Shown one piece after another: positions 34,918-47,173 of a stretch of 64,000 bases of DNA; position 1 is the first letter of the stretch, and the number at the start of each line of letters is the position of its first letter. Made by a program: the position numbers and the translations under genes. This DNA comes from Cuscuta epithymum. Its lineage: Eukaryota; Streptophyta; Magnoliopsida; Solanales; Convolvulaceae. The DNA lies in contig CAMAPF010000033.1 in the NCBI GenBank assembly GCA_945859915.1, positions 8,951,501 through 9,015,500 on the forward strand, given 5' to 3'. A model generated the notes under the pieces. It was not told where the DNA came from and did not search any database. It saw nothing but the letters and a program-made list of their open reading frames with translations.

Positions 34918-35010
34918 CGGGTTCGCAATTGTATAGGCTGTGAGTTTCAGCCTAGATTACTCCAGGCTCCCCCAGCCCCTCCCCAGGACGCCCCTGGAGT
35001 AAAAAAAAAA
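34918..35010 (+). mobile_element. 5'-truncated SINE copy
   Basis: B-box-like GGGTTCGCAATT, then GTGAGTTTCAGCCTAG and CTGGAGTAAAAAAAAAA, matching the 3' two thirds of the SINE at 32729-32879 read on its coding strand. Confidence 0.7.
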
Positions 35011-35182
35011 CTCTTCCCTGGTATTTTTCATATGCTATAATACATATCATTTCTCTCCTTTTTTGTGAAGTGCAGCATAGATGAATTGCAAGTGGACTAT
35101 AATAATGTCAAATCAAGGTACACTATCTGGGTACGAACATTTAAACACACGATTGTTATTAACTTAAGAGGTGCACCTAAGT

Positions 35183-35732
35183 AGCACGGAAACGGGAAAC
35201 GGGAAACGCGAGAAACGTAATTTCTAAAAAAATATAGGACACGAAACGTGGGGGAAACGCGTAAATATTATAAAATATAAGGATATATTTATAAATATTT
35301 TTTAGTATATGTACACAAGCTTTTCCATATGCACATGCTTTCTTAATATAATTTGTTTAGTAAATTAGTAACCAAATAATAAAATCACTCTACATGTTCG
35401 AATTTAGATATTATTTCATATTAATTAGTACATAATGAAACATAAAATGTACGGAGTAATACATTTCTAGCAATACATTGCGTTACGAAATGTAACAAGT
35501 GTTGCCGCTAAGAAATACCACAAAAATTCACGATAAAAAATTATTTTCCACCACAGAATCTTTTGAAAAAGAAAAAAAAAATTGGAATCCGAGGTTTCCG
35601 AAACGTAGTGAAACGGGTTTCAAAATTTTTCTTGATTACGGAAACAGCCCCGAAACGGGAATTTGAAGTTTCCGAGTTTCCGAAACGCTTCCGAGTTTTC
35701 GAAACGTGAGCCATGGAGAATTTCCGTGCTTC
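35183..35732. mobile_element. MITE-like element with GAAACG subterminal repeats
   Basis: Ends AGCACGGAAAC and TTTCCGTGCT are inverted. About ten GAAACG or CGTTTC units lie near the ends, with an AT-rich middle. No coding; superfamily not determined. Confidence 0.65.
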
Positions 35733-36960
35733 CTAGAGCTGCACTAATCCAAATTAACTTTAGGAGCAGTTAATTATTTGTTGGTTTATTGCAGCACTTT
35801 ATTCACTTAGACATATTTTGTCCTATGAATACCTTCAATCAGCTAATATTTTGTATGTGGATGGAGACAAATTTTGCATTAAAAGATATTCTTACATTAA
35901 TACATTTTTTATTTTTTTTTTGTTACAATATACCCCGTACTTCATATTAATTTGTGATAAAAACTTTACTACGTTATATGTATCTCAAAATAGAAACAAA
36001 AGTAAAATAGAGAAGAGTTTTACTTCAAAAAACTTTTTTAAATGGTTCCATGACCTTTTACGTAGTATAGATGTTTAATTTTCAATAGAGATATTCTTAT
36101 AAATGGGTCAAATCATCAAAAGCCAAGTAGAAACTAGGAATAAAAGCCTTTTAGTCACTACTAGAGAATGTTGTTTAGAAACTACAAATAAAGCCTTTTA
36201 GTCACCACAGGTTGTGTAACGAGATAAAAGGGTAGGATGATTGAAACTAATCAAGTTACCTAATACTATATTAAAGTAAAATCAATGTAATTAAGAATGA
36301 AACTCTTATAATTGAACCCAATATAATTGATTAACAAGTAACTATACTTTTACCTGTCAAAGTACAAGTATATTAACGTGTTCCAACTTCAATTGAAATT
36401 CATGATCATTTAATGCTATTATTTGTGTATATTGAAATTCTTCAGGTTTACATTATGCTGGGTAGCAATCAATTAAAGTCATTGTGTGATGATCATATTG
36501 CTGAAGTTCGCAACAATTGAAATAGCTGGAATATTTTTGTGATGATTACTTGTAAAGTATAGCCTTATCTGGATGATTTTATTCTGGTAGTTCAGCACCA
36601 TGTTGTTCGTATTGTTTTTTCCTTGTTTAGAAAATAGAATTGAGGTTTTAGTGTGCTGTTGGTGTACAAGTACCAACTTCTACACTTTTGTATAATTATG
36701 CCAGTATATGTTGTAAAAAAGAGCTACCTACTTGGGGCACTTCCTATGATTCTGTTGGGTTGTATACTTGTGTTGGGAAAACGGCTGTAATGTTAAATCG
36801 CTGCAATGTGATTGTTTTATTGATCTTTGTAATTTTCATATAAAAATAATAATATTATATTAGTAAGCAAAAAAGAAAAGAAGATGCTGCTGCGGTTGTT
36901 TAGTGTGAGTGACCGTAGCAAATACTATTATTCATTATTTAAAGTAAACACAGTTGCTGC
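35733..36960. other. AT-rich intergenic DNA
   Basis: Small frames only, none with a recognisable domain. A 16-bp duplication (AAAGCCTTTTAGTCAC near 36145 and 36190) is the only structure I noticed. Confidence 0.5.
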
Positions 36961-36963
36961 GGT

Positions 36964-37275
36964 TTGTACACAAGGTGTCCACACAAAATCGGTCACAGAC
37001 AATTGGTACGGAGTTGTCTGTGACCACAGACAAGAGTTGTCTGTGTACACAGACAAATTTTGTCTGTCTCCACAGACATTTACTTTTTTGTAAAAAGTAC
37101 TTGTTAGTGTCAGGCGGCTCTCAGCATACTTTTTACAAAAAAGTAAATGTCGATCTGTGAAGACAGACAAAATTGTCTGTGTACACAGACAACTCTTGTC
37201 TGTGGTCACAGGCAACTACGTACCAATTGTCTGTGACCGACATTGTATGTACAAGTTGTGTACAACTTGTGTACC
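36964..37275. mobile_element. Near-perfect palindromic element built of TTGTCTGT units
   Basis: Two arms of about 130 bp with a central spacer near 37100-37118. Within each arm the octamer TTGTCTGT and its inverse ACAGACAA alternate about every 11-12 bp, so the arm is itself made of small palindromes; about 13 copies in total. Terminal blocks contain GTACACAA/TTGTGTAC. A fragment lies at 22370-22530. Confidence 0.8.
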
Positions 37276-37985
37276 CCTAGTATTTTATGCGGTTTGTAAC
37301 CGCCTCAATTGTGAATTGGCACTTATTGCTCCTCCCGCATTTGCTTCGGTCAAAATACGTAGCAAATATATTAAATCAACCGCAGCATTTAATGAATATT
37401 CTAATAGTGGAATTTAGTTTCTTCCTCCTATGACATTTCCAAACTAATTTTAAATGGAAACACAACAGAGATTGTGTAGTTTAGAAACCAGTAAGTATCT
37501 ACAAAATCTAAATTTCAAACTGTACCTTGTTTAAAGGGTCGTTGACACTATGGGAATACCATCTAGGCCGGTTTCCGTCACACAATGAAGACAATGTGAC
37601 TGTAACAAACTTCACTCAAAACTCTATTGGTGAGGGCAGCAAGCTTGATGCCCTTTAGTGGGAGGGTGAAGATAACAACAATGAAGGACCTAATGAGTGA
37701 AACTGAGGTACTCCTTGGTCTTTATTTGCAAGAACATAGATTTATCCTAACGTTATTTAACTAATTTTTATGTTATATATAAATATTTAGAACCGGATTT
37801 ATTGACTGCTAGGAGAAATTGTATTCATCAAAAACTTTAGGGATTGGTGTTACTTGAGCTGTAACAGATGTAACAGAAAGTTGCTACAAGATGAAGAAAG
37901 GTTTAAGTGTGCAACATGCAACATTACCCTTGCCGAGGGAGTGTATAGGTCATCTTCTAAACATGCTTCTTTACTATTTTAAACT

Positions 37986-38436
37986 TGTTAGTCTCACATT
38001 ATTTTATGTACATTATTTTTATGTAACATTTGTTTAACATGTACGTAGTGGTAGAAGTAGATTAGGAATTGTATCTACTTTTATTTCTTTCCTTTTCTTC
38101 TCCTAAAGTCTCGCGCAGGGAGATACGTTCCTTAGCAGACTTATTCGCACGTTTGTATATAAGGAGGTTGAGACCTTCGGTTTGTGTAGAAACATGTACA
38201 TTATTTTATGTACATTATTTTTATGTAACATTTGTTTAACATGTACGTAGTGGTAGAAGTAGATTAGGAATTGTATCTACTTTTATTTCTTTCCTTTTCT
38301 TCTCCTAAAGTCTCGCGCAGGGAGATACGTTCCTTAGCAGACTTATTCGCACGTTTGTATATAAGGAGGTTGAGACCTTCGGTTTGTGTAGAAACATACA
38401 CACAAATTTTCCAAATCTTCTTCCGGTTTTTTTACA
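37986..38436 (+). repeat. 5' LTR of Copia 2 with 202-bp tandem duplication
   Basis: 451 bp against 249 bp for the 3' LTR. The extra 202 bp is a second copy of most of the LTR, including the promoter; TATATAA occurs at 38156-38162 and again at 38358-38364. Confidence 0.92.
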
Positions 38437-38448
38437 TGGTATCAGAGC
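38437..38448 (+). other. Primer binding site (initiator Met tRNA)
   Basis: TGGTATCAGAGC directly after the 5' LTR. Confidence 0.9.
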
Positions 38449-38489
38449 AGTGATTCGGGACCGACCGAACACTCGCGGACGTCGACAAA

Positions 38490-41400
38490 ATGGCCGGAGA
38501 AACCATGCCGGGAAGTGGTGATGGTCACCGGGAACAGGTGGAACGGCGGAAAATAAATGATCCGTCGTCACCATATTTTTTATCCAGTTCTGATCATCCC
38601 GGTATGATGATATGCACGGTCATTCTCAAAGGGGAGAATAATTATCGCGAGTGGGCTACGGCCATGAAGAACGCCTTCCGCGCTAAGCGGAAGATGGGTT
38701 TTCTTGACGGAACTATCGAACGACCCGTGACAATTCCGAAGGATTTGGAAGACTGGCTGACCGTCAATTCCATGGCGGTCGGTTGGATAATGACTTCGGT
38801 GGATCCATTGTTAAGAAGCAATCTTGCTTATATGGAGAGTGCGCATGACCTCTGGACCGATCTTGACGCTCGTTTCTCTGTGGGAGATGCTATGCGAACC
38901 TATGAATTGAAAGAACTCATTCGGAGTTGCAAGCAACATGGACAGCCAATTACGATATACTTCGGCCAGCTTCAAACTCTATGGGAGGAGTATGACGGGA
39001 TACGAAACTTTCCTCAATGTAAGTGCAACGGGTGCACTTGTGACCTCAAGAAGTTATTCATCAAGCACGTTGAATCCGAAAAAATACATGACTTTCTAAT
39101 GGGTCTTGATAGTGAAACTTACGGCAACTTGCGTTCTAATGTGCTTGGGACGGACAACCTGCCTTCTTTGACCAAAGTATATCACATGGTGATTCAGGAG
39201 GAACGTCATCAAAACCTGATGCGTGGACGGGAGGACAAGGGCGAGGCAGTGGTTTTTGCTGCGCGCACTGGACCTGCCGGACCTGGAGCTGGAAAAGAAG
39301 AACGAGGCAAGTGTAGTTATTGCCACAAGCCCGGACATGAAATTGAAAACTGTTTCCGTCGAACCGGGATTTACCCGGACTGGTGGCATGAAAATCCTGG
39401 CCGAGCTCGTGGAGGCAGAACACGTGGAGGACCGAGTCGTGGAGGAAGCTCGGGACGTGGGGGAACTGGACGAGGGACTGGCCGGGGTGGAGCTCAAGCT
39501 ATGCATGTCGGAGATATTCAGCCCGATAGTTCTCCAACTCAGCGAACAGAGGCAGTGCACAAACCGGGATTTACCGAAGCACAATGGCAGACCTTCCTTA
39601 AAATGATGGAGAACTGTAAGATTCCTGCTTTGGAGGATAAAATCTCAGGTATGAAAATTCATAATGACTGGCTTCTTGACTCCGGAGCGTCGTATCACAT
39701 GACTGGAACCAAAGGAGTATTGACGGATATTGCATGCATAGCACCGGTGGGAGTGACATTGCCGAATGGTGAAATCACCAAGGCAACACACGTGGGATCA
39801 AATGCAATTAGTGGAAATTTGAAATTAAAAAATGTTTTGCTTGTTCCTGGACTGAAATGCAACTTAATATCTTTGGGAAAATTAATTGATGATCGAAAAT
39901 GTGATATATTTTTTACTAATGACTTGTGTGTAATACAGGACCTACCTACGAGGATGCCGATTGGAGTGGGTGAACGACGCGGGGGAGTTTATTATTTCCG
40001 GGGTCTGGACGGAGCACGAGCTAATGCAGTGAGCAGTTTGGATTCGGGAGATTTTTGGCACTCAAGGTTGGGACACCCGTCAATAAAAGTATTACGTTTA
40101 TCTGGTTGTTTAAATAAAAGTTTGTTGAATTCCGTACAAAATAAAACGTGTGATGCATGTATGAGAGGCAAACACACGCGTGAAAGTTTTGTTGCGAGTA
40201 GTGCTAGAGCTGTTGAATCATTTGAGTTAATTCACTGTGACATTTGGGGTCCTTACCGCGTTTTGTCTACTTGTGGTGCCCGTTATTTTTTAACTATTGT
40301 GGATGATTACTCTAGGGCAGTGTGGGTTCATCTAGTGCGTGAAAAGGGTGAAGTGAAAAATATTCTTAAACAATTTTTTGCCATGGCTAATCGACAATTT
40401 AACAAAAATGTGAAAATTGTGAGAAGTGACAATGGCAAAGAATTTGTGAGTCTCAGGGAATATTTTGTGACAAATGGGATAATTTTTCAAACATCTTGTG
40501 TGTACACCCCTCAACAAAATGGACGTGTGGAACGAAAGCATAGACATATTTTGGAAATGGCTAGAACTTTACGCTTTCATGCAAACTTACCCATTGATTT
40601 CTGGGGAGAATGTGTCCTGACGGCGGGGTATTTAATCAATCGTCTTCCTTCGCCTGTGATAAATAATAAAAGCCCTTACGAGTTACTATATAACAAACTA
40701 CCGTTGTATAGTCAATTGCGTGTCTTTGGTTGTTTGTGCTATGCACACGAGACAAACAATAGAGGTGATAAGTTTGGGGCACGCGGTGTTAGATGTGTTT
40801 TTTTAGGATATGCCTACTCTCAAAAGGGATGGAAAGTTTATGACTTGCACAATAAGCGTTTTTTTATATCCCGAGATGTTAAATTCGTGGAGAACGAATT
40901 TCCTTTTGCGGTTAAAGAGTCTATGGCCGAAACACATAACCAGGCAGGATCTCCTTTGCATGCATGGGAATGTTTTATGCACGTGGATGAAGTTGAGGAC
41001 ACAGGAAACACGTGTGAAGAAGCAGGAGAAAGTCATCATGAAAATGGTTCAGGCAGTGAGGAAGGGCTCACGTCTACACAGCACCATGCGGACCCCCATA
41101 CTCCTTTGACCAACACCGTTGAAGAAACAAACGGAGGTGGTGTGGAGCCTGGAACCAACAGCGAACTCAGACCGAATAGAAGGAGTGAGCGTCCTCGTAA
41201 GGCACCCACATGGCATAAGGACTACGAAGTGCGGATGAACTCAGTTCAAATAAACTCACCCCCCGTTGTCACGCCTTCTCCTACGGCTGAATCAGGTACT
41301 CCTTATTCACTATCTCATTATATAAAATATGATCATTTTTCGGTTCCGCACCGAGCCTTTCTTGCAGCTATTTCCTCAACCAAGGAACCCACTAGCTTTG

Positions 41401-42919
41401 GGGAAGCAGTTCGTGATCCACAATGGAGGGAGGCTATGAGTCGTGAAATTCAAGCTCTTGAACGCACCGGTACGTGGGAGATCCGAGATTTACCTCCCGG
41501 AAAGAAAGCTATTTATTGCAAATGGGTGTACAAAATCAAGTACAAAAGTGATGGATCAGTAGAACGCTATAAGGCAAGACTGGTGGTCTGTGGGAATCGG
41601 CAAGTACAGGGTGTTGATTACAGCGAGACTTTTGCCCCTGTGGCTAAAATGGTCACGGTACGTACCATTTTGGCTGTTGCAGCATCTTGTCATTGGGAAC
41701 TGCATCAGATGGATGTAGACAATGCTTTCCTCCATGGAGATCTTCGCGAAGAGGTATATATGCACCCCCCCAGGGATATTCGGCCTCATCCCCTGGGAAG
41801 GTATGTCGGTTACTTCGCTCGCTCTATGGTTTGCGTCAGGCACCGAGGTGTTGGTTCTCTAAACTAACTGCCTCCTTGCGTGATTATGGGTTTACACAGT
41901 CTCACGCTGATTACTCCTTGTTTACTATCCAGAGGGGTCACCGCATTCTTTGTGTACTCATTTATGTTGACGATCTGCTCATAACCGGCAATGATCACAC
42001 CATGATAGCCCAGTTCAAATCGTATCTAGCCAACACCTTTCCTGTTAAGGATTTAGGTGTAATGAAATACTTTCTTGGTATTGAGGTCGCCCGGAATCCG
42101 ACAGGAATTTTCCTTTGTCAACGGAAATATGTACTTGACATTCTAGCTGAGACGGGGTTGTCCGGTTGCAAACCGGTTGCTTTTCCTATGGTGCAAAATC
42201 ATCATTTGCAATCTGATTCTGGCGCCTATTTTTCTGACCCAGAGCGCTACCGGAGATTGGTTGGGAAACTAATTTATCTGACACTGACCCGGCCAGACAT
42301 TTCATATTCTGTTCATGTTCTCTCCCAGTTTATGCAAAAACCCAGGATGGCGCATTGGGAAGCAATACTTCGGGTTATTCGATATCTCAAAGGTCGGCCG
42401 GGACAGGGAATTCTTTTACGATCCGATTCGCCCCTCTCCCTCCAAGGTTACTGTGATGCTGACTGGGCTAGCTGTCCTGTCACTCGTCGATCTGTAACCG
42501 GCTATTTCGTGTCTCTGGGATTCTCTCCCATATCATGGCGTACAAAGAAACAGGCCACAGTTTCCCGCTCATCTGCAGAGGCTGAATACCGGTCCATGGC
42601 CTCTTTGACTTGTGAACTTATTTGGCTCCGCAATCTTCTTCGCTCACTCGGGGTGAACACTACCGGTCCGGCTCGGCTCTATTGTGATAATCAGGCCGCG
42701 CTTCATATTGCCTCCAATCCGGTCTATCACGAACGAACCAAACACATTGAGCTGGACTGTCATTTTATCCGTGATCACATTCAAGCTGGAACTGTCACCC
42801 CGGCCTACACTCCTACCACTGAACAACCTGCAGACTTACTAACTAAGGCCCTTGGCGCTCAACAGTTCTCTTATCTACTTGGCAAGATGGGCATTTGTGA
42901 CCCCCATGCTCCATCTTGA
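38490..42919 (+). pseudogene. Copia gag-pol polyprotein with a single frameshift
   Basis: ATG 42 bp after the primer site. Gag begins near residue 35 (ILKGENNYREWATAMKNAF). A zinc knuckle (CSYCHKPGHEIENC) lies near 275, then an Arg/Gly-rich stretch. Protease DSGASYHMTG is near 397, the GAG-pre-integrase motif FWHSRLGHPS near 520, and the integrase core runs to VYTPQQNGRVERKHRH. Reverse transcriptase carries NAFLHGDLREEVYM and YVDDLLITGND, and RNase H YCDADWA. The frame shifts at a run of seven C residues near 41763-41770; one more C would restore it. All other domains read through without stops, so this may be a very new mutation or a sequencing error. The zinc knuckle and the TGYPDWW-like motif that follows are of the common plant Copia type. 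Confidence 0.92.
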
Positions 42920-42926
42920 AGGGGGG

Positions 42927-43175
42927 TGTTAGTCTCACATTATTTTATGTACATTATTTTTATGTAACATTTGTTTAACATGTACGTAGTGGTAGAAGTA
43001 GATTAGGAATTGTATCTACTTTTATTTCTTTCCTTTTCTTCTCCTAAAGTCTCGCGCAGGGAGATACGTTCCTTAGCAGACTTATTCGCACGTTTGTATA
43101 TAAGGAGGTTGAGACCTTCGGTTTGTGTAGAAACATACACACAAATTTTCCAAATCTTCTTCCGGTTTTTTTACA
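42927..43175 (+). repeat. 3' LTR of Copia 2
   Basis: 249 bp, unduplicated form, TGTTAGTC...TTTTTTTACA. Confidence 0.92.
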
Positions 43176-43843
43176 AAACTACTATTTATATGCATATACA
43201 AATATTGATTCAAGTTATGGATTATCTAAAAACATCTATCTAGGTACAATGTCACTGTCTGCATCATGGATGACACTGGTCATGGGACCTTTGTTTTGTG
43301 GGACAAACAATGCATAGATACTCTTGAAAAAACTTCATCAACCTTAAGAAGAGAGGTGGAAAAGGTATTAAATATGTAGGCTTGATGATTATAGATTACC
43401 ATGAATAGTTGAAACTCATAGTTTGAAGTAATCACAGGATACTATATTTGTAAGGGTAATTAACTTTGAATAATTACAGAAAATGGGAGACCCAAACAGA
43501 TTCCCCGAGGACATTGAAAGCTTGGTAGACCAAAGGGAATTGTTTAAAATCCATCTTAAGAAAAGGGCTGAAGAAAGTTCCTATAGAGGCACACTATCGT
43601 TGGGAGTCGTATGTATGATTTGAGACCCATCAATTCTAGCTATCTATGCAACCAAGGAGAAGGAACATCTTACAAAAGATTATCAAGACGTAGAGAAGGT
43701 GTAAAATATTACTATTTTCACCTTTGATATTACAGGGAAAATGGGTTAACATTAATAATTATTTCTCTACCACTAATATCTCAGAGTGGTTCTTCTGGAA
43801 CGGAGTGTGATAAGTCTACACCAAGACATTCTCCAAATGTGAG

Positions 43844-46057
43844 GTAAATATTCCTCTTCTTAACTTAATAAAAGGTGTTCCTAGATTTGCCAAATTTTTC
43901 AAAGAGCTATGCACAATAAAAAGGATGCATAGGCTCAATGGAAAACAAAAAGTCCAAGTTAGTGAACGTGTTTCGGCAGTTTTCCAAAAGAAACTTCCAA
44001 AGAAATACAATGACCCGGGCATGTTCACTATACCTTGTAAGTTGGAAGGTACTACGTTTTCAAAGGCCATGTTAGATTTGGGAGCGTCGATTAATGTCAT
44101 CCCTTACTCGTTGTATAAATCACTTGAACTTGGCCCTCTAAATGAAACCAGAGTAGTTATTCAACTTGCGGATAGATCAAATGCCTACCCTAGGGGTATT
44201 GTCGAAGACGTGCTAGTTATGGTAGACAATTTGATCTTTCCCGCCGACTTTTATGTTTTGGAAATGGAAAATGATAAGAATGCGGTTCCTATCCTTTTAG
44301 GAAGGCCATTTTTAAAGACCGCTAGAGCTAAAATTGATGTTTTTAGCGGATCTTTAACAATGGAATTTGATGGAGATAAAGTTGAATTCAATATTTATGA
44401 CTCCATGAAATACCCAAATGAAAATCATTCTCTATTTGCCATTGATATTATTGATCCCCTTGTGCAAAACACTTTTGAAATGAATGGGGAGGATGAACTA
44501 CTAAGTGTGATTGAGAATGACCTCGGGGAAAATTCTTTAGAACTTGCTTTGACCCCCAATATGCAAGCCATGATAGTGGAGTTGGATAACCATTTCCAAC
44601 TTCCACTTATGCCACCGGGGTCAAGAGCATTTCCACTAACCATCCCCGAGGAAAAGCCTTTGCCTTCCATTTTGCAGGCCCCCGATGTTGAGATAAAGCC
44701 ACTCCCAAAACACTTGAAATATGTGTTCTTGGGAGAAAAAGAAACATTGCCGGTCATAATCTCAAACAAATTGACCGGAGATCAAGAAGAGAAGTTAATT
44801 GCGGTGCTTAAAGAGCACAAACTTGCAACCAAATGGACTATAGCCGACATCAAAGGCATTAGTCCATCTACTTGCATGCACCGCATCTTGATGGAGGATG
44901 AAGCCAAGCCGGTGCGCCAACCACAACGGAGATTGAACCCACCTATGATGGAGGTGGTAAAAAAGGAGGTCATCAAGCTTCTCCAAATGGGGATAATCTT
45001 CCCCATATCCGATAGCAAGTGGGTTAGTCCAACCCAAGTTGTTCCCAAGAAGACCGGAGTCACGGTGGTGGAGAACAAACATGGAGAACTTATGCCCACC
45101 CGAATTCAAAATGGATGGAGAGTATGTATAAATTACCGGCGCCTCAACGCGGTAACTAGAAAGGATTTCTTTCCCTTACCCTTCATTGACCAAATGCTTG
45201 AGAGACTTGCGGGGCATAAGTTCTATTGCTTCCTTGATGGCTACCCCGGGTATTTTCAAGTACCCATAGCCCCTGAAGATCAAGAGAAGACAACATTCAC
45301 TTGTCCGTTTGGCACCTTTGCCTACCGACGTATGTCATTCGGACTTTGCAACGCACCCGCCACCTTCCAAAGATGCGTGATGAGCATATTCTCTGAATAC
45401 GTGGAGCTTTTTATGGAAGTTTTCATGGATGATTTCACAATCCATGGAGACTCATTTGATTCTTGCTTATACCATCTATCTCTTGTGCTCAAAAGTTGTT
45501 TAGAATCAAACCTTGTTTTGAATTCTGAAAAATGCCACTTCATGGTGGAGGAAGGAATTGTTCTAGGCCATGTAATCTCATCCAAAGGGATAGAAGTTGA
45601 CAAGGCCAAAGTTGAAGTCATCCAATCACTCCCTTATCCTACCACCGTTAGGGAGATACGCTCATTCCTTGGACATGCAGGTTTCTACCGGAGATTCATC
45701 AAAGATTTCTCAAAGATTGCATCTCCTTTATGCACTCTTTTGCAAAAGGAGGTGGAATTCATCTTCTCCAAGGAATGCAAGAAGGCCTTCAATACATTAA
45801 AGGAGAAACTCGTGACCGCACCTATCATTCAAGCACCCGATTAGTCTCTCCCCTTTGAGATCATGTGTGATGCTAGTGACTACGCGGTCGGGGCCGTTTT
45901 GGGCCAAAAGGTTAGAAGGGCTTCTCATGTGATTTACTATGCATCCACCACACTCAATGATGCCCAACGCAACTACGCCACCACCGAGAAAGAAATGTTG
46001 GCCGTCGTCTATGCACTTGAAAAATTCAGGTCATACTTACTTGGAACCAAAGTGATC
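43844..46057 (+). pseudogene. Athila-like Gypsy pol fragment (protease, RT, RNase H start)
   Basis: The open frame to 45844 gives VNIPLLNLIKGVPRFAKFFKELCT, then protease DLGASINVIPYSLYKSL, then reverse transcriptase with CINYRRLNAVTRKDFFPLPFIDQMLERL, YCFLDGYPGYFQVPIAPEDQ and FMDDFTIHG. A TAG at 45842-45844 (a Trp in relatives) precedes DASDYAVGAVLGQ of RNase H, and homology ends at LLGTKVI. No LTR, gag or integrase is attached. The left end abuts the RPA1-like exon. Confidence 0.9.
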
Positions 46058-46290
46058 AACAAATAATAAAAGTCAATCCTACCTATTGATATTTAACTCA
46101 ATTTTTAATATATAAAATTTACATATTCAGAAACTAAATTAAATTCTCTTCAAAGTTGCAAACTTGTAATTACAATATTATTAAAAATTGATATCCTAAT
46201 CAAGCAAACAAAAGGAAACAATTTGACCAAAAAAAGTCAAATTTATAAATCAATTTGAGACGAAGGTAGTAATAACACTTTTTCCAAAAA
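46058..46290. other. Stowaway-like remnant and AT-rich DNA
   Basis: Contains AAATTTACATATTCAGAAACTA, also present in the Stowaway MITE at 26891-27149, so it is probably a decayed relative with unclear ends. Confidence 0.4.
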
Positions 46291-46619
46291 TCATAATTTT
46301 AAATAATAAACTACTCCGTATGATATTATCACTGTATGTGTTGGGCATACAATTTTGCGCTTTACGCGAACTATCGCTAGTTTCAGAATTGTTGTCCACT
46401 GATAATATAACTTTGACTCCATGATAAGTACGTGGCTAAATGCCCACGGCGATTTTCAAAACCTTGTCCGGCCGGTAGCAATACACATTTGTTGAATCTT
46501 TTGGAAACGTATAAATACGTACCTTTTTGAAGATAAAAATCTTTTAATTTCTAAGGCTATTGATTATGTCAATAGGGAGATTAGGGATATTAGTAGTGCC
46601 AAACCTTTTGTCACTAAAG

Positions 46620-47100
46620 CCAACATGACTCCTATGATAGATATCAAATCAAGTACATTAACTCTACTTTGACCGAGAAAAACCGTAATATACTCGCATT
46701 GTTTGTTGGAACAACCCCCCCATCAGTTTTATTAAAGTGAATATTGCTATTGTTACTGGTTAGGATGGGGACTGTACCTCCGGCTATACTATTCGGAATG
46801 ACCAAGGACACATTATCAATTATCATGCTATCTCCCATCCTATTTGGATATCACTTCGTATATTTGTGATATTTTGATAAATTATAATTGAATGCGATAA
46901 AGTACAGGTTATTCAGATTCTTAAAGGGGAGCAACAACCTTGATGGAAAGCTCTTGCCAATTACATGAGGTTTAAAGATACAATAGAAGACAACAACCTT
47001 AACTTATGTTATACCAAAAAAGATTGTAATATAGCTGCATATGTTGTAGCTTTAACATTTAATTCTTTTGATAGCAAGCATGTCATTTTCAGTTAGTTTC
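46620..47100 (+). pseudogene. RNase H (RVT_3) remnant
   Basis: Broken frames give DGDCTSGYTIRNDQGHIINYHAIS and later YTKKDCNIAAYVVA, matching the start and end of RVT_3 RNase H domains of plant LINEs. Both stops and shifts are present. Confidence 0.55.
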
Positions 47101-47173
47101 TAGGTATTGTGAAATTTGATGCTATTAGCTATCCTATGATGGCACTAAAGTCATTGTGTGTCTCAAAATAAAT

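Larger units (their letters stand above)
37986..43175 (+). mobile_element. Complete Ty1/Copia retrotransposon 2, 5190 bp
   Basis: 5' LTR 37986-38436, 3' LTR 42927-43175, target duplication AAACT at 37981-37985 and 43176-43180. The LTRs look identical apart from an internal tandem duplication in the 5' one. Primer site and polypurine tract (GAAGGGGGG) are intact, so insertion is recent. It lies in an intron of the RPA1-like gene in the same orientation. Confidence 0.95.
37841..43843 (+). pseudogene. RPA1-like (replication protein A large subunit, C-terminal OB fold) gene fragment, five exons
   Basis: Exons with consensus splice sites: 37841-37948, 43244-43364, 43480-43608, 43640-43698, 43785-43843. 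Joined in frame they give a zinc ribbon (WCYLSCNRCNRK...FKCATC) followed by an OB-fold strand pattern (YNVTVCIMDDTGHGTFVLWDK) and PEDIESLVDQRELFKI, matching the C-terminal DNA-binding domain of RPA70. In plants such proteins act in single-strand DNA binding during replication and also occur as passengers of Helitrons. A 5.2-kb Copia element sits in the first visible intron, and the last exon runs into an Athila fragment, so the gene is cut at the 3' side and lacks N-terminal domains. It could be a Helitron-carried copy; no Helitron ends were seen. Confidence 0.7.
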
